From NCBI RefSeq assembly GCF_019720915.1, contig NZ_JAHKSI010000004.1, forward strand, positions 124,001 through 188,000: a stretch of 64,000 nucleotides of DNA, read 5' to 3'. Of this stretch, positions 9,698 to 18,600 are shown piece by piece. A program made the translations under genes and the position numbers. The notes under the pieces were generated by a model that was not told where the DNA came from, made no database searches, and saw only the letters and a list, made by a program, of their open reading frames with translations. This DNA is from Alkalihalobacillus sp. TS-13 (GTDB taxonomy: Bacteria; Bacillota; Bacilli; Bacillales; Fictibacillaceae). Position 1 is the first letter of the stretch, and each line of letters opens with the position of its first letter.

Positions 9698-10408
9698 ATG
9701 GAGTCATATACCCCTAAACAAATTGCAAACGCCTTAAATGTTAGCACAACAACTTTGAGAAGATATGAAGAACAAGACCTCATTCCTGTTGTACCAAGAA
9801 CGAATAGTAATCATCGTTTTTATAAATCGATTCACTTTCAAGCTTTTACTACCATTAGAGCCTTGTTAAAAGGATATGACATACCCATTGTTTACGAAGT
9901 TATGAGAATGACTAAAAGTTCAAGGTTTGAAGAAGCCCTATGGCTAGTGAATGAACAGCAATTCCATATACAAGTGGAGAAACAGCGAGTGGAAGAAATC
10001 CTGATTATGGTTCAAAATGCTGAATTTACTCAATATAAAAATGTAAAATTAAATGAATGTATGAGTATTGGAGAGGCCGCAAAAATAGCGGGAGTAAATA
10101 CTTCAGCTATCCGCCATTGGGAAAATGAAGGGTTAGTCCATTCAGAAAGACATAAAGAAAACAGTTATAGAATGTTTTCGATACCTGAACTTCGAAAAAT
10201 ATTGATCATAAGCAGTTTGAGAAAAACCGTTTATTATATAGAAAATATGAAGAAATTATTAAACGATTTAGATACACAAAACTATGATAAAATCGAACGT
10301 TCCTTTCAGTTAGCATTAGAAAATCTTAACAATCAACTATTACTTCAATTAAAAGGAATCGCAGAACTGATGAAATATATACACTTTTACCAAGAATTAA
10401 ATTCTTAA
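9698..10408 (+). CDS. Transcriptional regulator with two MerR-type DNA-binding domains
   Basis: 236 residues with AAGGAG upstream. Residues 1-70 form one MerR winged helix (YTPKQIANALNVSTTTLRRY...VVPRTNSNHRFY). Residues about 121-185 form a second (MSIGEAAKIAGVNTSAIRHW...ENSYRMFSI). A helix of about 45 residues separates them and a short helical tail (dimerisation) ends the protein. Typical MerR proteins carry one such domain and dimerise; two in one chain is less common. No effector domain is visible. Divergent from the hydrolase at 8669-9547, which it probably controls. Confidence 0.88.
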   Translation: MESYTPKQIANALNVSTTTLRRYEEQDLIPVVPRTNSNHRFYKSIHFQAFTTIRALLKGYDIPIVYEVMRMTKSSRFEEALWLVNEQQFHIQVEKQRVEEILIMVQNAEFTQYKNVKLNECMSIGEAAKIAGVNTSAIRHWENEGLVHSERHKENSYRMFSIPELRKILIISSLRKTVYYIENMKKLLNDLDTQNYDKIERSFQLALENLNNQLLLQLKGIAELMKYIHFYQELNS

Positions 10409-10757
10409 AAAAGAAAAAAGCTCAAACCTATTTCTACATTCTTGACAACGTATCAATCGTATTAGATTGATACCTAATAAAACTATTGTTTGATCTATTA
10501 ACACCAAATAATCCGATTTATATACTAATTGTTGTTTAACTATTAAAAAGGTAATTCCACTATATATTCCGATGAGCCCTAATATCTTTGCTTGTTTTTC
10601 TGAGGAAAGATAACGTTTCCGTCAGCTCATGACTTCATTCGTGTGTTAATGGGAGAACAGTTCGATCGTTCTTGCAATTGTCTCCAATCCTTTAATAGCA
10701 GTATAACAATACCATGTTATAATTAGATTAAAATAATTTAATTTTAAGGTGTGTTTT
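10409..10757. other. AT-rich spacer, no gene
   Basis: No reading frame with a ribosome site and no recognisable motif. The last 20 bases contain AAGGTGTGTTTTAAAATG, the initiation region of the coiled-coil pseudogene that follows. Confidence 0.5.
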
Positions 10758-10760
10758 AAA

Positions 10761-10995
10761 ATGGAAAATGAACACACTACTAAAAATCATTTTAGAACGA
10801 TTTGATAAAGTTGATCAGCAATTTAACGAAGTTTTACAAAGGCTTGATATTATAGAACAGAGTCAACAAGAAGATATAAAAGGAACACTTCATCTGATTA
10901 GTAAAAAAGTTGACAGCATTACCTATGATATTGACGCGAAAAAACAGGAAAGCACGATACAAAAATAAATAGCATTGAGAAGAGAATCCAATCAT
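10761..10995 (+). pseudogene. Small coiled-coil protein, frameshifted copy
   Basis: The initiation region (AAGGTG...ATGGAAAATGAA) is the same as in the intact paralogue at 55100-55342. After MENE a frameshift leads into LLKIILERFDKVDQQFNEV with QRLDIIEQSQQEDIKG, and a second shift near 10940 leads to the ending HDTKINSIEKRIQS. Heptad-like Leu/Ile/Val spacing predicts a coiled coil. Function unknown. A second ATG (10768) could start a shorter product in the central frame. Confidence 0.8.
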
Positions 10996-11099
10996 AAAGT
11001 AAAGACTGGATTTAATTTTGTTTATATTTTATAAAAGGAAACCATTGGTTATCTCCCTTTATGTATTTTTTCGCCGGTAGCCCCTAACCTGTTAACCTA

Positions 11100-11546
11100 T
11101 ATTGCAGTGTCAAGAATTGGACGTACGATGAACAGAATGATTGGTTCATCTGCCCCCAACGGAAGAAAAGTTCGGTTTCAAAAATATCAAACGCGCAAAA
11201 ATACCTCTGGATACGAACAAAGCCTTAAGATTTATGAATGCGAAGATTGTACAGGTTGCCCTTGAAGCCAAAAGGTACCCGCCAGGTTCAATGGAACCCG
11301 ATCTTCGAAGAAAAATGAAAGAAAAAGCAAAGATAGCCCTTGAAGTGAGGAAAACGCGGTAACGTATGCTCAACAAAAATTGAGGTCGAAAGCGTTTTTA
11401 GTCACATCAAGGGCAATCGGTCGTTCCTCAGATTCTCCCTGCGGGGGATGACAAGGTACACGTCGAGTTCGGAATCGTGGCATTAGCCCACAACCTCCTG
11501 AAAGTAGCGGGTCTTGTTTTATTTTAGGGACTTATCAGACAGCCCC
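11100..11546 (+). mobile_element. IS1182-family transposase remnant (C-terminus and terminus)
   Basis: Frames read RKVRFQKYQTRKNTSGYEQ, YECEDCTGCPLKPK (the C-x2-C-x2-C cluster of IS1182 transposases), VESVFSHIKGNRSFLRFSLR (the Y/F-G-x-IK-x-N-R-x-F-x-RF-x-LRG motif) and VEFGIVALAHNLLKVA, with frameshifts between them. GGGACTTATCAGACAGCCCC at 11527-11546 looks like the element end. Inactive. Confidence 0.85.
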
Positions 11547-11562
11547 ATATAGATCCGGAAAT

Positions 11563-12777
11563 CTATAAAATAATTGGTAATGACTCCAATCCCCTGAAAA
11601 TCTCAGAATGTCTCCATTTTATTTCAACATCAGAGCGAAGTTTAATATTGGGAAAACTTTGGATGAGATGTTGGAAAGCTACCTGTCCTTCTAGGCGAGC
11701 AAGAGGGGCACCTATACAAAAATGTATCCCATTTCCGAAGGCGAGGTGTTTATTTGGGTGTCTTGTGATATCTAGGTCGTTAGGATTTATAAATTGATCG
11801 GGGTCTCGATTAGCGGCAGCTAAACCTAGAAATAAGAATTCCCCCTTTTTAATTTCCTGTCCTCTAAAAGTAAAATCTTCTACTGCATAACGAGAAGTGG
11901 CAAATTCAACTGGATTAGTAAAGCGGAGAAATTCTTCAACCGCCGTGCTCATATACTCTGGATGTTCTCTCAACTTTTCTAGTTGATCGCGGTGTTGAAG
12001 AAGTGCTAGCATTCCATTTCCAATTAAGTTCACAGTTGTTTCATGACCTGCGACAATCAATAAAAATAACATAGATAACAGTTCTTTATGAGAAAGCATT
12101 TCACCATCTTCTTCAGCAATGACTAATCCACTAATGATATCATCACTCGGATTCTTTTTTCTCTTCTCAATAAGCTTTTCAAGGTATTGAATAAATTCTT
12201 TAATAGAGGTTTCATATTTTTGTGTATGGTCTGTACCATTTGAGACGTTTGTAATGGTATTTGACCATAGACGGAATTGATGACGATCTTCTTTTGCAAT
12301 ACCCATCAGTTCAGATATCACTGTTACAGGAAGTGGGATCGCATAGTTCTCCATTAGATCTACAGCTGATTTGTTTTTCATTTCTTCTATTAGTTCATAA
12401 GAGATTTGTTCGATTCTATTCTGTAGTCCTGCAATCATTTTAGGAGTAAACACTTTATGAACCAGAGTTCGTAGACGAGAATGGTCAGGTGGGTCTTTAA
12501 ATAACATATTATTAGCAATTAAATCTAATTCTTCCCGTTGCTCTTGTGTTTGTTCTCCATCAGAGGCTAAAACATTATTAACATCTTTTGAAACTTTATC
12601 CTCCTTTAGTAGAGTGGTGATATCTTGATAACGAGTAATTAACCAAGCTTTTATCTGATATTTTCCTCGAGTGATTATAAACGGATGGATTGGTTCATGT
12701 TCTCTATAATACGCTAAAGTCGGGTAGGGATTAATTTGATACTCTGAGGAATACAAATCGAACGCCCATTTTTCCAT
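11563..12777 (-). CDS. Cytochrome P450
   Basis: A 404-residue soluble P450 with AAGGAGAG upstream. I-helix AGHETT (243-248) with the proton-delivery Thr, ExxR at 282-285 (EFLR), PERF-like region, and the haem loop FGNGIHFCIG with Cys354 as the axial ligand. Length and motifs fit bacterial class I P450s of the CYP107/CYP109 type, which need ferredoxin and reductase partners; none is encoded nearby. Flanked by an IS1182 remnant and a broken secreted-protein gene, so it may have arrived by transfer. The substrate cannot be told. Confidence 0.95.
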   Translation of the reverse strand: MEKWAFDLYSSEYQINPYPTLAYYREHEPIHPFIITRGKYQIKAWLITRYQDITTLLKEDKVSKDVNNVLASDGEQTQEQREELDLIANNMLFKDPPDHSRLRTLVHKVFTPKMIAGLQNRIEQISYELIEEMKNKSAVDLMENYAIPLPVTVISELMGIAKEDRHQFRLWSNTITNVSNGTDHTQKYETSIKEFIQYLEKLIEKRKKNPSDDIISGLVIAEEDGEMLSHKELLSMLFLLIVAGHETTVNLIGNGMLALLQHRDQLEKLREHPEYMSTAVEEFLRFTNPVEFATSRYAVEDFTFRGQEIKKGEFLFLGLAAANRDPDQFINPNDLDITRHPNKHLAFGNGIHFCIGAPLARLEGQVAFQHLIQSFPNIKLRSDVEIKWRHSEIFRGLESLPIIL

Positions 12778-12927
12778 GTTTTTCTCTCCTTTTATAAATT
12801 ACAAAAAAATATACCTTAATAAGCCATTCCAATCTTTTTGTTCTTTAGGTATACAGTATCTTGGCGTATGTATTGTTCCAAAATAGAACTCCAATACCGT
12901 AAAGATTGGGTCAATCATTTTTGTACG

Positions 12928-13254
12928 TTATTCAAGTTTTTCTTTAAATTCTGGTGCATAAAGGTTAAGAGCTTTATATGGTCCACCAATCTTATAGCTC
13001 ATGACATAAATTTCAGCCTTATTGTTTGGACCATCAATAAAATTGGAAATATTAAAAGTAGTATAACCTCTGAGGTCCTTATTACGTAATTTTCCAATAT
13101 AATCATCATTACCAGATCCGGGATCATACTCATTCACATAATAATTCCCCGATACAGTCATAAAGGATTTAATTAGAAGCTCTCTCCGGAAGGTATTCAC
13201 ATTAGCTATATCATAAAACCCATAACTGAATTTGTAAGAGTAGAGTAGAAGATA
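12928..13254 (-). pseudogene. Small secreted-protein family member, signal peptide lost
   Basis: The tail VNEYDPGSGNDDYIG...NISNFIDGPNNKAEIYVMS matches the paralogues at 15655-16068 and 53736-54164 (W/NEYDSGSNxDxxVG, xxxFVDGxNNRAEFY). Reading upstream, homology-like sequence continues to about 13254, where a stop (TAG) is met instead of a signal peptide. The Cys-containing middle of the paralogues is also not recognisable. So this is a decayed third copy. The upstream TGACA element at about 13.5 kb has been retained. Confidence 0.75.
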
Positions 13255-13461
13255 TATCTAGTTACTAAAAACAATTATTCTTAGTTGCCCTTTTACGGAA
13301 GGTATGGCCCGTATCAGTTGTATAATCCACAAAGTCATCAATACTTAATCCATGATCAATCTAGTAATTCGTATCTAAGGCTAGTTGTCCATGTTACTAT
13401 ATAACCTCCCTCTAGTAGCATGCCCATTGATATTAAGAGAACCATAGTCTTGAAAACTTCC

Positions 13462-13536
13462 TTTGTTGGACAGTTTAACTCGGATTTGGTCAGTTCGTGT
13501 AGTTATGTTTGTCATTATTTCTAATGACAAATGTCA
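13462..13536 (+). promoter_or_regulatory. TGACA-type three-half-site element, copy 2
   Basis: TTGTCA at 13509-13514 and TGACAAATGTCAGG from 13525, with CTTTGTTGGACAGTTTA and GTGTAGTTATG on its left matching the flanks of copies 1 and 3. Orientation points away from the minus-strand secreted-family pseudogene about 255-280 bp away, the same geometry as copy 3. The rest of 13255-13500 holds no recognisable gene. Confidence 0.6.
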
Positions 13537-13686
13537 GGTTTTAATAATTTAAAGAGACAAACGCCTAACAAGAAGCTAGCGTTTGCCCTGGTTAATAAAC
13601 GTTTAATTACTTTTAAATCAGTTATTTGAAATTCTTATCAACATGATCATCCTGTTATTTATAGGGAGTTTGTTTATTAAACTCCT

Positions 13687-13870
13687 TTATTTTTTATTAT
13701 GATAAAAGCGAAGGGCTTTTACGCGATTACCACAGTAAGCCATTGAACACCATCTACGGCTACGGTTTTTGGTTGTATCTAAGAATAACCATCCACAAGA
13801 TTCACTTTCTTCTCCATTCTTGACAACCGCAAGAGACATATTATGTTTTAACCTCATCGAGTCGATGTGT
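13687..13870 (-). pseudogene. CGNR zinc-finger protein, C-terminal fragment
   Basis: The minus strand reads SLAVVKNGEESESCGWLFLD, TTKNRSRRWCSMAYCGNRVK and ALRFYHNKK, then stop. This is the C-terminal CGNR zinc finger (C-x-WLF-x-D-x-S-KNRSRRWCSM-x-x-CGNR-x-K) of ABATE/CGNR regulators, including the terminal ARR/FYHR-like end. The N-terminal ligand-like domain is absent, so only a remnant survives. Confidence 0.85.
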
Positions 13871-13944
13871 GGTTACTAATGGGAGTACTTAATCAAGCCT
13901 GGTGGTGTAATGTCAAAATCAAAAATGACATAATCCATGCCATG

Positions 13945-14110
13945 TAAAAGGAACTGTTGGGATAACGTACCAACGGAGAGCTTATTGGGCTATTTTAAAG
14001 ATTTCGCTGAAAATATATCATGTGAGACTTTTGAGGATGTCCAAAAGGAAGTAGATCGTATCATCTGGGAACACAATCATCATCGTTAGGGCTTAAATAA
14101 ACCTGGTACA
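13945..14110 (+). mobile_element. IS3-family (IS150-type) transposase C-terminal remnant
   Basis: Reads NCWDNVPTESLLGYFKDF, AENISCETFEDVQKEVDRII, WEHNHHR, stop, GLNKPGT. This matches the DDE integrase end of IS3 orfB (GNCxDNAxxESFFxxxKxE ... YxxYYNxxRxxxxLxxxxP), including the catalytic Glu position of the third acidic residue. About 50 residues survive, ending 17 bp before rarD. Confidence 0.75.
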
Positions 14111-14126
14111 ATACCGGGATCATCTG

Positions 14127-15065
14127 TTAGCCGCCATAGGATTTCATTTTTGAAATTCTCGGTTCATACCGGGACAGCCATTTTGTATTGGATAAAGTGA
14201 AAATTGTCAATGCCACCCATATGAAGGTGAAGGATAAAAGGTGGACTTTTGAAAAGGTCTCATGATAGAGAAAGATCCCTAGAATTAAACTGATGGTCGG
14301 GGCTAAATATTGTAAGAACCCCATCATGGATAGTGAAGTCCGATTTGCACCTGTTGCAAAAAGGAGCAATGGGATTGCTGTAACAACACCTGCTCCGGCA
14401 AGTAGGAGGGTAGTGCTAGGATCTGACAGCTTGAATGCACTTGATCCATTGGCGCCAAGAAAGCTGATATAAATCAATGCAACAGGGGTAATCAACATTG
14501 TTTCAATCGTTAATCCAGTCAATGCGCCGAGGGCAGTCAGTTTTTTCAAGAGTCCGTAAAATCCGAAGCTGAGTGCCAGTGTCATGGCGACCCAGGGGAA
14601 TGATCCAAAGTGGAGGGTCAGATTTAGGACCCCGATCAATGCAAGAAGGAACGAAATCATCTGCCAGAAGCACAGGCGTTCTTTCAAGACAATGACCCCC
14701 ATCAATACACTGACCAACGGATTGATATAGTAGCCGAGACTTGCTTCTACGATATGATTGTTATTAACAGCCCAGATATAGGCATACCAGTTGAGTGTTA
14801 TGAAACCAGCAGCCAGTATAATACCGACCAATTTTCTCCGGTCTCTCTTCAATTCCTTCAACTCGCGTACAAACGTTTTCATTCTTCCAAGTATCAGCAA
14901 GACGAGTAACATGAAAACGGAAGACCAAATCATCCGGTGTGCCAGCACTTCTTCAGATGGGACGTGATGCACTAACTTCCAATATAAAGGTAAAAACCCC
15001 CATATAATATATGCGTTAGCTCCAGCTGCGATACCAGCTACTTGTTCCTTATGCAGATCATTCAT
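14127..15065 (-). CDS. rarD: RarD-type EamA transporter
   Basis: 312 residues with ten predicted membrane helices in two EamA repeats. RarD signatures: GANAYIIWGFLPLYWKLV in helix 1, VPSEEVLAHRMIWS, LNWYAYIWAVNNNHIVEASL followed by GYYINPLVSVLMGVIVLKER, and late FLQYLAPTISLILGIFLYHE. RarD was first noted as a chloramphenicol-sensitivity protein; the transported substrate is unknown in most species. Stands alone between an IS3 remnant and a small broken membrane gene. Confidence 0.93.
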   Translation of the reverse strand: MNDLHKEQVAGIAAGANAYIIWGFLPLYWKLVHHVPSEEVLAHRMIWSSVFMLLVLLILGRMKTFVRELKELKRDRRKLVGIILAAGFITLNWYAYIWAVNNNHIVEASLGYYINPLVSVLMGVIVLKERLCFWQMISFLLALIGVLNLTLHFGSFPWVAMTLALSFGFYGLLKKLTALGALTGLTIETMLITPVALIYISFLGANGSSAFKLSDPSTTLLLAGAGVVTAIPLLLFATGANRTSLSMMGFLQYLAPTISLILGIFLYHETFSKVHLLSFTFIWVALTIFTLSNTKWLSRYEPRISKMKSYGG

Positions 15066-15119
15066 AAATAGGACCTCGATTCATAGTGATACCCCAGTAG
15101 GTAAAAAGACCAATTTTAC

Positions 15120-15300
15120 TGATTATGCTGTAATCATCATTTGTTCTTTTTTTACTAAGATAGATTGCTATACCAACTGCAATACCTATTCCAAATACCC
15201 ATTGCAATATTTTTAATGATAATGCCGATGACCACTCCTAGTGCCACACCTACGCTTAAACCAATGAATTCATTACTATTTTTCGTGGTTAACACCGTCT
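15120..15300 (-). pseudogene. Small glycine-zipper membrane protein, frameshifted
   Basis: Frame one gives KNSNEFIGLSVGVALGVVIG, IIIKNIAMGI and then leaves the motif. The next frame continues GIAVGIAIYLSKKRTNDDY. Joined, this is a single Gly-rich transmembrane protein of about 55-60 residues, a type common in Bacillales. A one-base indel at about 15190 separates the halves. The extended N-terminus up to 15406 has no convincing start. Confidence 0.5.
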
Positions 15301-15511
15301 TTTCTTTTCCAACATATGGTATTTTCGGCAAAAATCTAAAATCAGTGTATTGACATAAAGTTGGAGATAATAAACTAAACATGTTTATAATAAAATAGGA
15401 TCTCACTTATCAGATTATAAGTTTTTATTAAGATGATCTTTTTGTCGATTTGATACTCCTCGTTAATGGAACCATATTCCAATTTTAACAGGAAGGATAT
15501 CGGTGTAAAAA

Positions 15512-15543
15512 TAGGCCTGGAAAAATCCAGTCCTATATAAAAT
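15512..15543 (-). terminator. Terminator after the secreted-protein gene
   Basis: On the minus strand ATAGGACTGG and CCAGGCCTAT form a nearly perfect stem around TTTTT/ATTTTT, followed by TTTTAC. It lies about 110 bp after the stop of the gene at 15655-16068. Confidence 0.5.
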
Positions 15544-15654
15544 ACGGGTGATGTATTTTTAGTAGTGTCTATCAGATTTGATACGATTCAAAACGTTATC
15601 GTTTATACAAAATAATATTCTAGATCCTCTACATCAGGTCAGATAATGGTTTAA

Positions 15655-16068
15655 TTAATCGTAAAAGTATGCCTGATTACCAATAACATCCCTATCAGTT
15701 GAACTAAGATAAAATTCGGCACGATTATTGGGCCCGTCAACAAACTTATTAATACTCCTGAAAATATGGTAGTGATCATTAAAACTACCCACAAATTCAT
15801 CAGGATTAGAACCAGAATCATACTCCCATAAGTCAAAATTAGCGTTTATACGAGGTGATATGACCACCTTAAAGTCACCTCCAGTAGACCTTACATATGA
15901 CGTCATATAACATGTAACACCACCAGAACACGTAGTTTCATAGAACCAACTTTTTCCTACTCTTTCCCAACTACCGTTTCCAGCATTAACTTTAGAATCA
16001 GCTGCATTTGCTGAAGAAAAAGGGATTACCATAATTAGTGCAGTCAGAAGTAAACTAATTTTTTTCAT
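15655..16068 (-). CDS. Small secreted protein, family member A (137 aa)
   Basis: A start with AGGAGG 8 bases upstream and a clean Sec signal peptide (KK, hydrophobic stretch, cleavage likely after SANA-A at about 22). The mature part of about 115 residues has two Cys (CSGGVTC, likely a disulphide), then STGGDFKVVISPR, FDLWEYDSGSNPDEFVGSF and the conserved end NKFVDGPNNRAEFYL. Two homologues occur in this window. The repeated D-x-G-SN-x-D-x-xVG and FVDG-xNN-RAEF motifs suggest a beta-sandwich-like fold, but I recognise no named family. It is extracellular. Carries a TGACA element about 250 bp upstream. Confidence 0.85.
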   Translation of the reverse strand: MKKISLLLTALIMVIPFSSANAADSKVNAGNGSWERVGKSWFYETTCSGGVTCYMTSYVRSTGGDFKVVISPRINANFDLWEYDSGSNPDEFVGSFNDHYHIFRSINKFVDGPNNRAEFYLSSTDRDVIGNQAYFYD

Positions 16069-16280
16069 ATAAATGCCTCCTAAATTGTTTTAATGAATTT
16101 ATTCAAACATCAGTATGCTTGGATTTGATACTCGTCCACAAATATCCTAAAAGGGATCCCTACTGTTTAAAAATAGCAACGGGTCACGTCAATACTCTAG
16201 TAACATATCTTCTCTGTAGTATATTCGGTGACATAATAGAAACGGAAATGTGTCTTCATCAAACATACCTTTATTGGAAG

Positions 16281-16343
16281 TTTATCGTACATTTACGCGG
16301 TTTTTGTAGTTATGTTTGTCACTTTTTCAGATGACAAATGTCA
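16281..16343 (+). promoter_or_regulatory. TGACA-type three-half-site element, copy 3
   Basis: TTTATCGTACATTTA, TTTTTGTAGTTATG, TTGTCA (16316-16321) and TGACAAATGTCA (16332-16343). Closest in sequence to copy 1 at 4.9 kb over about 60 bp. It lies 248 bp upstream of the minus-strand secreted gene and is oriented away from it. Three half-sites (TGTCA, TGACA, TGTCA) suggest a response-regulator or repressor dimer pair. Confidence 0.6.
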
Positions 16344-16426
16344 GGTATAAATTAAACCGGTTTTTTCTTAATAATTTTTTTCGCTACATATATTTATTGC
16401 ATGGATTCATCGATGGTAAACTGATA

Positions 16427-16469
16427 TAATAATGGTAAAGATAAGTAGATCTTATCTTTACCATTATTA
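16427..16469. repeat. Perfect 19-bp inverted repeat with 5-base loop
   Basis: Arms 16427-16445 and 16451-16469 are exactly complementary with loop TAGAT. AT-rich and not followed by a T-run on either strand. It is not linked to an obvious gene end. It may be an operator, a fragment boundary or a weak terminator. Confidence 0.55.
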
Positions 16470-16494
16470 CAAATATACCCAAGTTTGATTATTT

Positions 16495-16610
16495 TTGAAT
16501 TTATTTAAAGCGGCTGAAGAAACCGGCACAATAAAAGATGTATATATGATTGGAGATTATGACGAAAAAACCCTGATTCTTCTGCTTAGCGTAGAAGAAT
16601 CAGGGTTTTT
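16495..16610 (+). terminator. Gene-end remnant with strong 18-bp intrinsic terminator
   Basis: 16495-16560 reads FKAAEETGTIKDVYMIGDYD, which looks like the end of a coding region I cannot identify. The stem then follows: arms 16566-16583 and 16593-16610 are perfectly complementary, A-rich on the left and ending in TTTTTG on the right, so it terminates in both directions. Confidence 0.75.
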
Positions 16611-16693
16611 GTTGTTAAAAAATGTCTTAACGTTGATTTTATGTCAAAATGCCAGTAGTACCTATTGTTTAACGTTGTAAATCCGCATTTTCC

Positions 16694-16868
16694 TGACGCT
16701 ACCCCATGCCCATGAAAAATGAATACCTTCAAAACGAAAAAACAAGTCATTTCTTCTAAATCGTTCGCAGAAAAAGCGCTTATTTTTTCTGCTTAGGAAT
16801 GCTTAACTTGATGCCAATGTGACGCTACCCCTTAACGTACGTTTTCCGCGTATTGCTGGCGGTACCCC
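16694..16868. repeat. Repeated TGACGCTACCCC / GGCGGTACCCCT motifs, probable IS termini
   Basis: TGACGCTACCCC occurs at 16694-16705 and 16820-16831, and CTGGCGGTACCCCT at about 16855-16868. Near matches recur at about 28850 (GTTGGCGATACCCCT) and 28923 (GGGGTAGTGACAGG), and on the minus strand at about 32157-32172. Multiple short repeats near an element end are typical of IS21-type termini, and an IS21-type transposase remnant exists at 37.6 kb. The assignment is an inference. Confidence 0.4.
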
Positions 16869-16901
16869 TGTATGACATATTTTTTAATACTGGGTTTTAT
16901 T

Positions 16902-16936
16902 GGGAGGATCTTTTTAGATCTATTAGGGATCCTCCC
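16902..16936 (-). terminator. Hairpin after esterase-like gene
   Basis: GGGAGGATC and GATCCTCCC form a perfect 9-bp stem directly after the stop of the gene ending at 16942. On the minus strand it is followed by CAATAAAACCC, so the U-tract is poor. Confidence 0.5.
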
Positions 16937-16941
16937 CGCCC

Positions 16942-18156
16942 TTATTCAGGAAATACGTCCAGTGCAATGAACTGGGTGACTTGCGCATCATTGAAATTGT
17001 TGTCCGATACAAGGACAAGACTGTCATGACCGTTCTTTAACCTTTTGCCCCAGGACATGCCCTCGATATTGTCCAATTTGGACAACCCGAGTTCATTCAT
17101 ATTAAGGACAAGTTGTTTCTGAACAGGTACAACATTTTGGTTTTTGATTGTATCCATATCCTTTATGTCTGTTGCATTTTTTGTATCGATTTTATATATA
17201 CGGATATAATTCTTGAAGCTCCCATCTGCTGACTGGACAGCGGCGCGTTCCAGTGTCAAAAACTCATGGTCATTGATCGAGAGTATATCGGTCACGCCAT
17301 TATCGGCATATTTTCCGGGTCCAGGTTCTGCGGGAATGTCTTCAATGTTATAAGCATACTGTACTTTGATATTGCCATCACGATCATACCGGGTAATTCG
17401 TGAAACTGCTCCTGTATCCACAGTTGGAACATTGTCGTCCTGAAATAAAGGCCCTTCCATTACAGTCCAGTAGGAAAGTCCGTCTGGAGAAAAGGTGCTC
17501 CCCTCGAGTGAAAGATTATTCCGAAACCCTTTTGGCGATTGCTTATCCATTCTTACAATTTCGGGTGTCGGTAATCCCGATTGATAAGTTCCTTTTAATG
17601 TAGCGTGACGAATCAGAGGATTCATGCCCAATGAACGGTCTCCCTCACTTGTATACCAGACCCCTCCGTTTCTCGTGTCATACCTAATTGATTCGAAATC
17701 CGGTACATCACCCTCCATATCTGAATTGTATTGTTCCTTACTCGGATAAAAGGTCCCATCCGGTTGTTTTAAGAACGTTACATCAGTTAACCGTACTGAC
17801 TTGAAGCCCCTTTCATCATATCTCAGCTTTCCAGTATAGAAACGAGCTGGGTTAATCATGGACCTGTCATCACTGATAATGTACCATTGATGCTTATGAG
17901 GATCATATGACAGTCCAGAGAATCCACCAAGGCTCGTCCCTCTGAAGGTTGCCTTGTTCGGAACAATTCTGGAACCTATCAATCTCAAATGATCGACGGA
18001 ATGGACATGAGGATTGTCCTTCCTAATTAATTGTTCATTGGCATCTTCTTCGCTTTTGAGTTGATTTTCATTTTTATCCGCTAATACCGATTGAAACGAA
18101 TACACTAGTAAAAGAACCGCAATCATACTGATTGATAACCATCTTACACTCCTCAT
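16942..18156 (-). CDS. Secreted esterase-like activity of phytase family protein, copy 1
   Basis: 404 residues with an N-terminal signal (MRSVRWLSISMIAVLLLVYS, cleavage near VLA-D). The mature protein has beta-propeller-like repeats typical of the phytase-like esterase family (PF13449): LGGFSGLSYDPHKHQWYIIS, DDRSMINPARFYTG, DFESIRYDTRNGGVWYTSEG, LSLEGSTFSPDGLSYWTVME and LDNIEGMSWGKRLKNGHDSL, with DNNFND near the end. Exported to the cell surface or medium. Substrate not established for the family. A near-identical paralogue, promoter region included, lies at 35889-37115, so this arose by duplication. Confidence 0.9.
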   Translation of the reverse strand: MRSVRWLSISMIAVLLLVYSFQSVLADKNENQLKSEEDANEQLIRKDNPHVHSVDHLRLIGSRIVPNKATFRGTSLGGFSGLSYDPHKHQWYIISDDRSMINPARFYTGKLRYDERGFKSVRLTDVTFLKQPDGTFYPSKEQYNSDMEGDVPDFESIRYDTRNGGVWYTSEGDRSLGMNPLIRHATLKGTYQSGLPTPEIVRMDKQSPKGFRNNLSLEGSTFSPDGLSYWTVMEGPLFQDDNVPTVDTGAVSRITRYDRDGNIKVQYAYNIEDIPAEPGPGKYADNGVTDILSINDHEFLTLERAAVQSADGSFKNYIRIYKIDTKNATDIKDMDTIKNQNVVPVQKQLVLNMNELGLSKLDNIEGMSWGKRLKNGHDSLVLVSDNNFNDAQVTQFIALDVFPE

Positions 18157-18275
18157 ATATTCTCCTCTCCTCTGCTAAAATCGCTATTATCACATCCAGA
18201 TTATATGGAATGGAACTCACCTGTTCAACGGTCTTTCGATCCTTTTTACAATTAACATAGAAACTTCATTTCCTC
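16942..18275 (-). repeat. Duplicated unit: esterase-like gene plus upstream region (copy 1)
   Basis: The coding region and about 115 bp upstream of the start (containing ATTCTCCTCTCCTCTGCTAA and the TTCAACGGTCTTTCGATCC stretch) recur at 35889-37238 in the same orientation. Upstream identity is almost complete and coding identity is high with scattered differences. Beyond about 18280 and 37240 the sequences diverge. Confidence 0.85.
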
Positions 18276-18359
18276 TCAATAAATATCAAATGCCCTGTAA
18301 ATCCCCATGTAAGATTATGATATACCTAAGATGGTTTACATGGAATAATGCAACCTATA

Positions 18360-18600
18360 TTTTACAGAAATTAAAAAAGGTTGCTCTGGCAACGAAAATT
18401 TGAACAACCGGAGTGACGATAGGACGACAAAAACCTTATGGGTGGATGTCAAAGACACGACAAAGGGGATCCGCTTTCTATAGTGGAAGCTCTATTGCAT
18501 AAAAGAAATACACTTCATTTAGACCTCGTGTCGATAACAGGAGGCACTTTTAAAGACACGTGAGCGTTTAGCGAGGGAATCAAAAAAGCATCGGCTTTTT
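18360..18600 (+). other. Short decayed coding-like stretch
   Basis: A frame reads RTTKTLWVDVKDTTKGIRF followed by a break, then SIVEALLHKRNTLHLDLVS and ITGGTFKDT. It resembles a DUF4097/SHOCT-like N-terminal W-x-D-V-x-D...G-x-x-x-R motif, but too little is left to be sure. No start codon or ribosome site. Confidence 0.25.
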
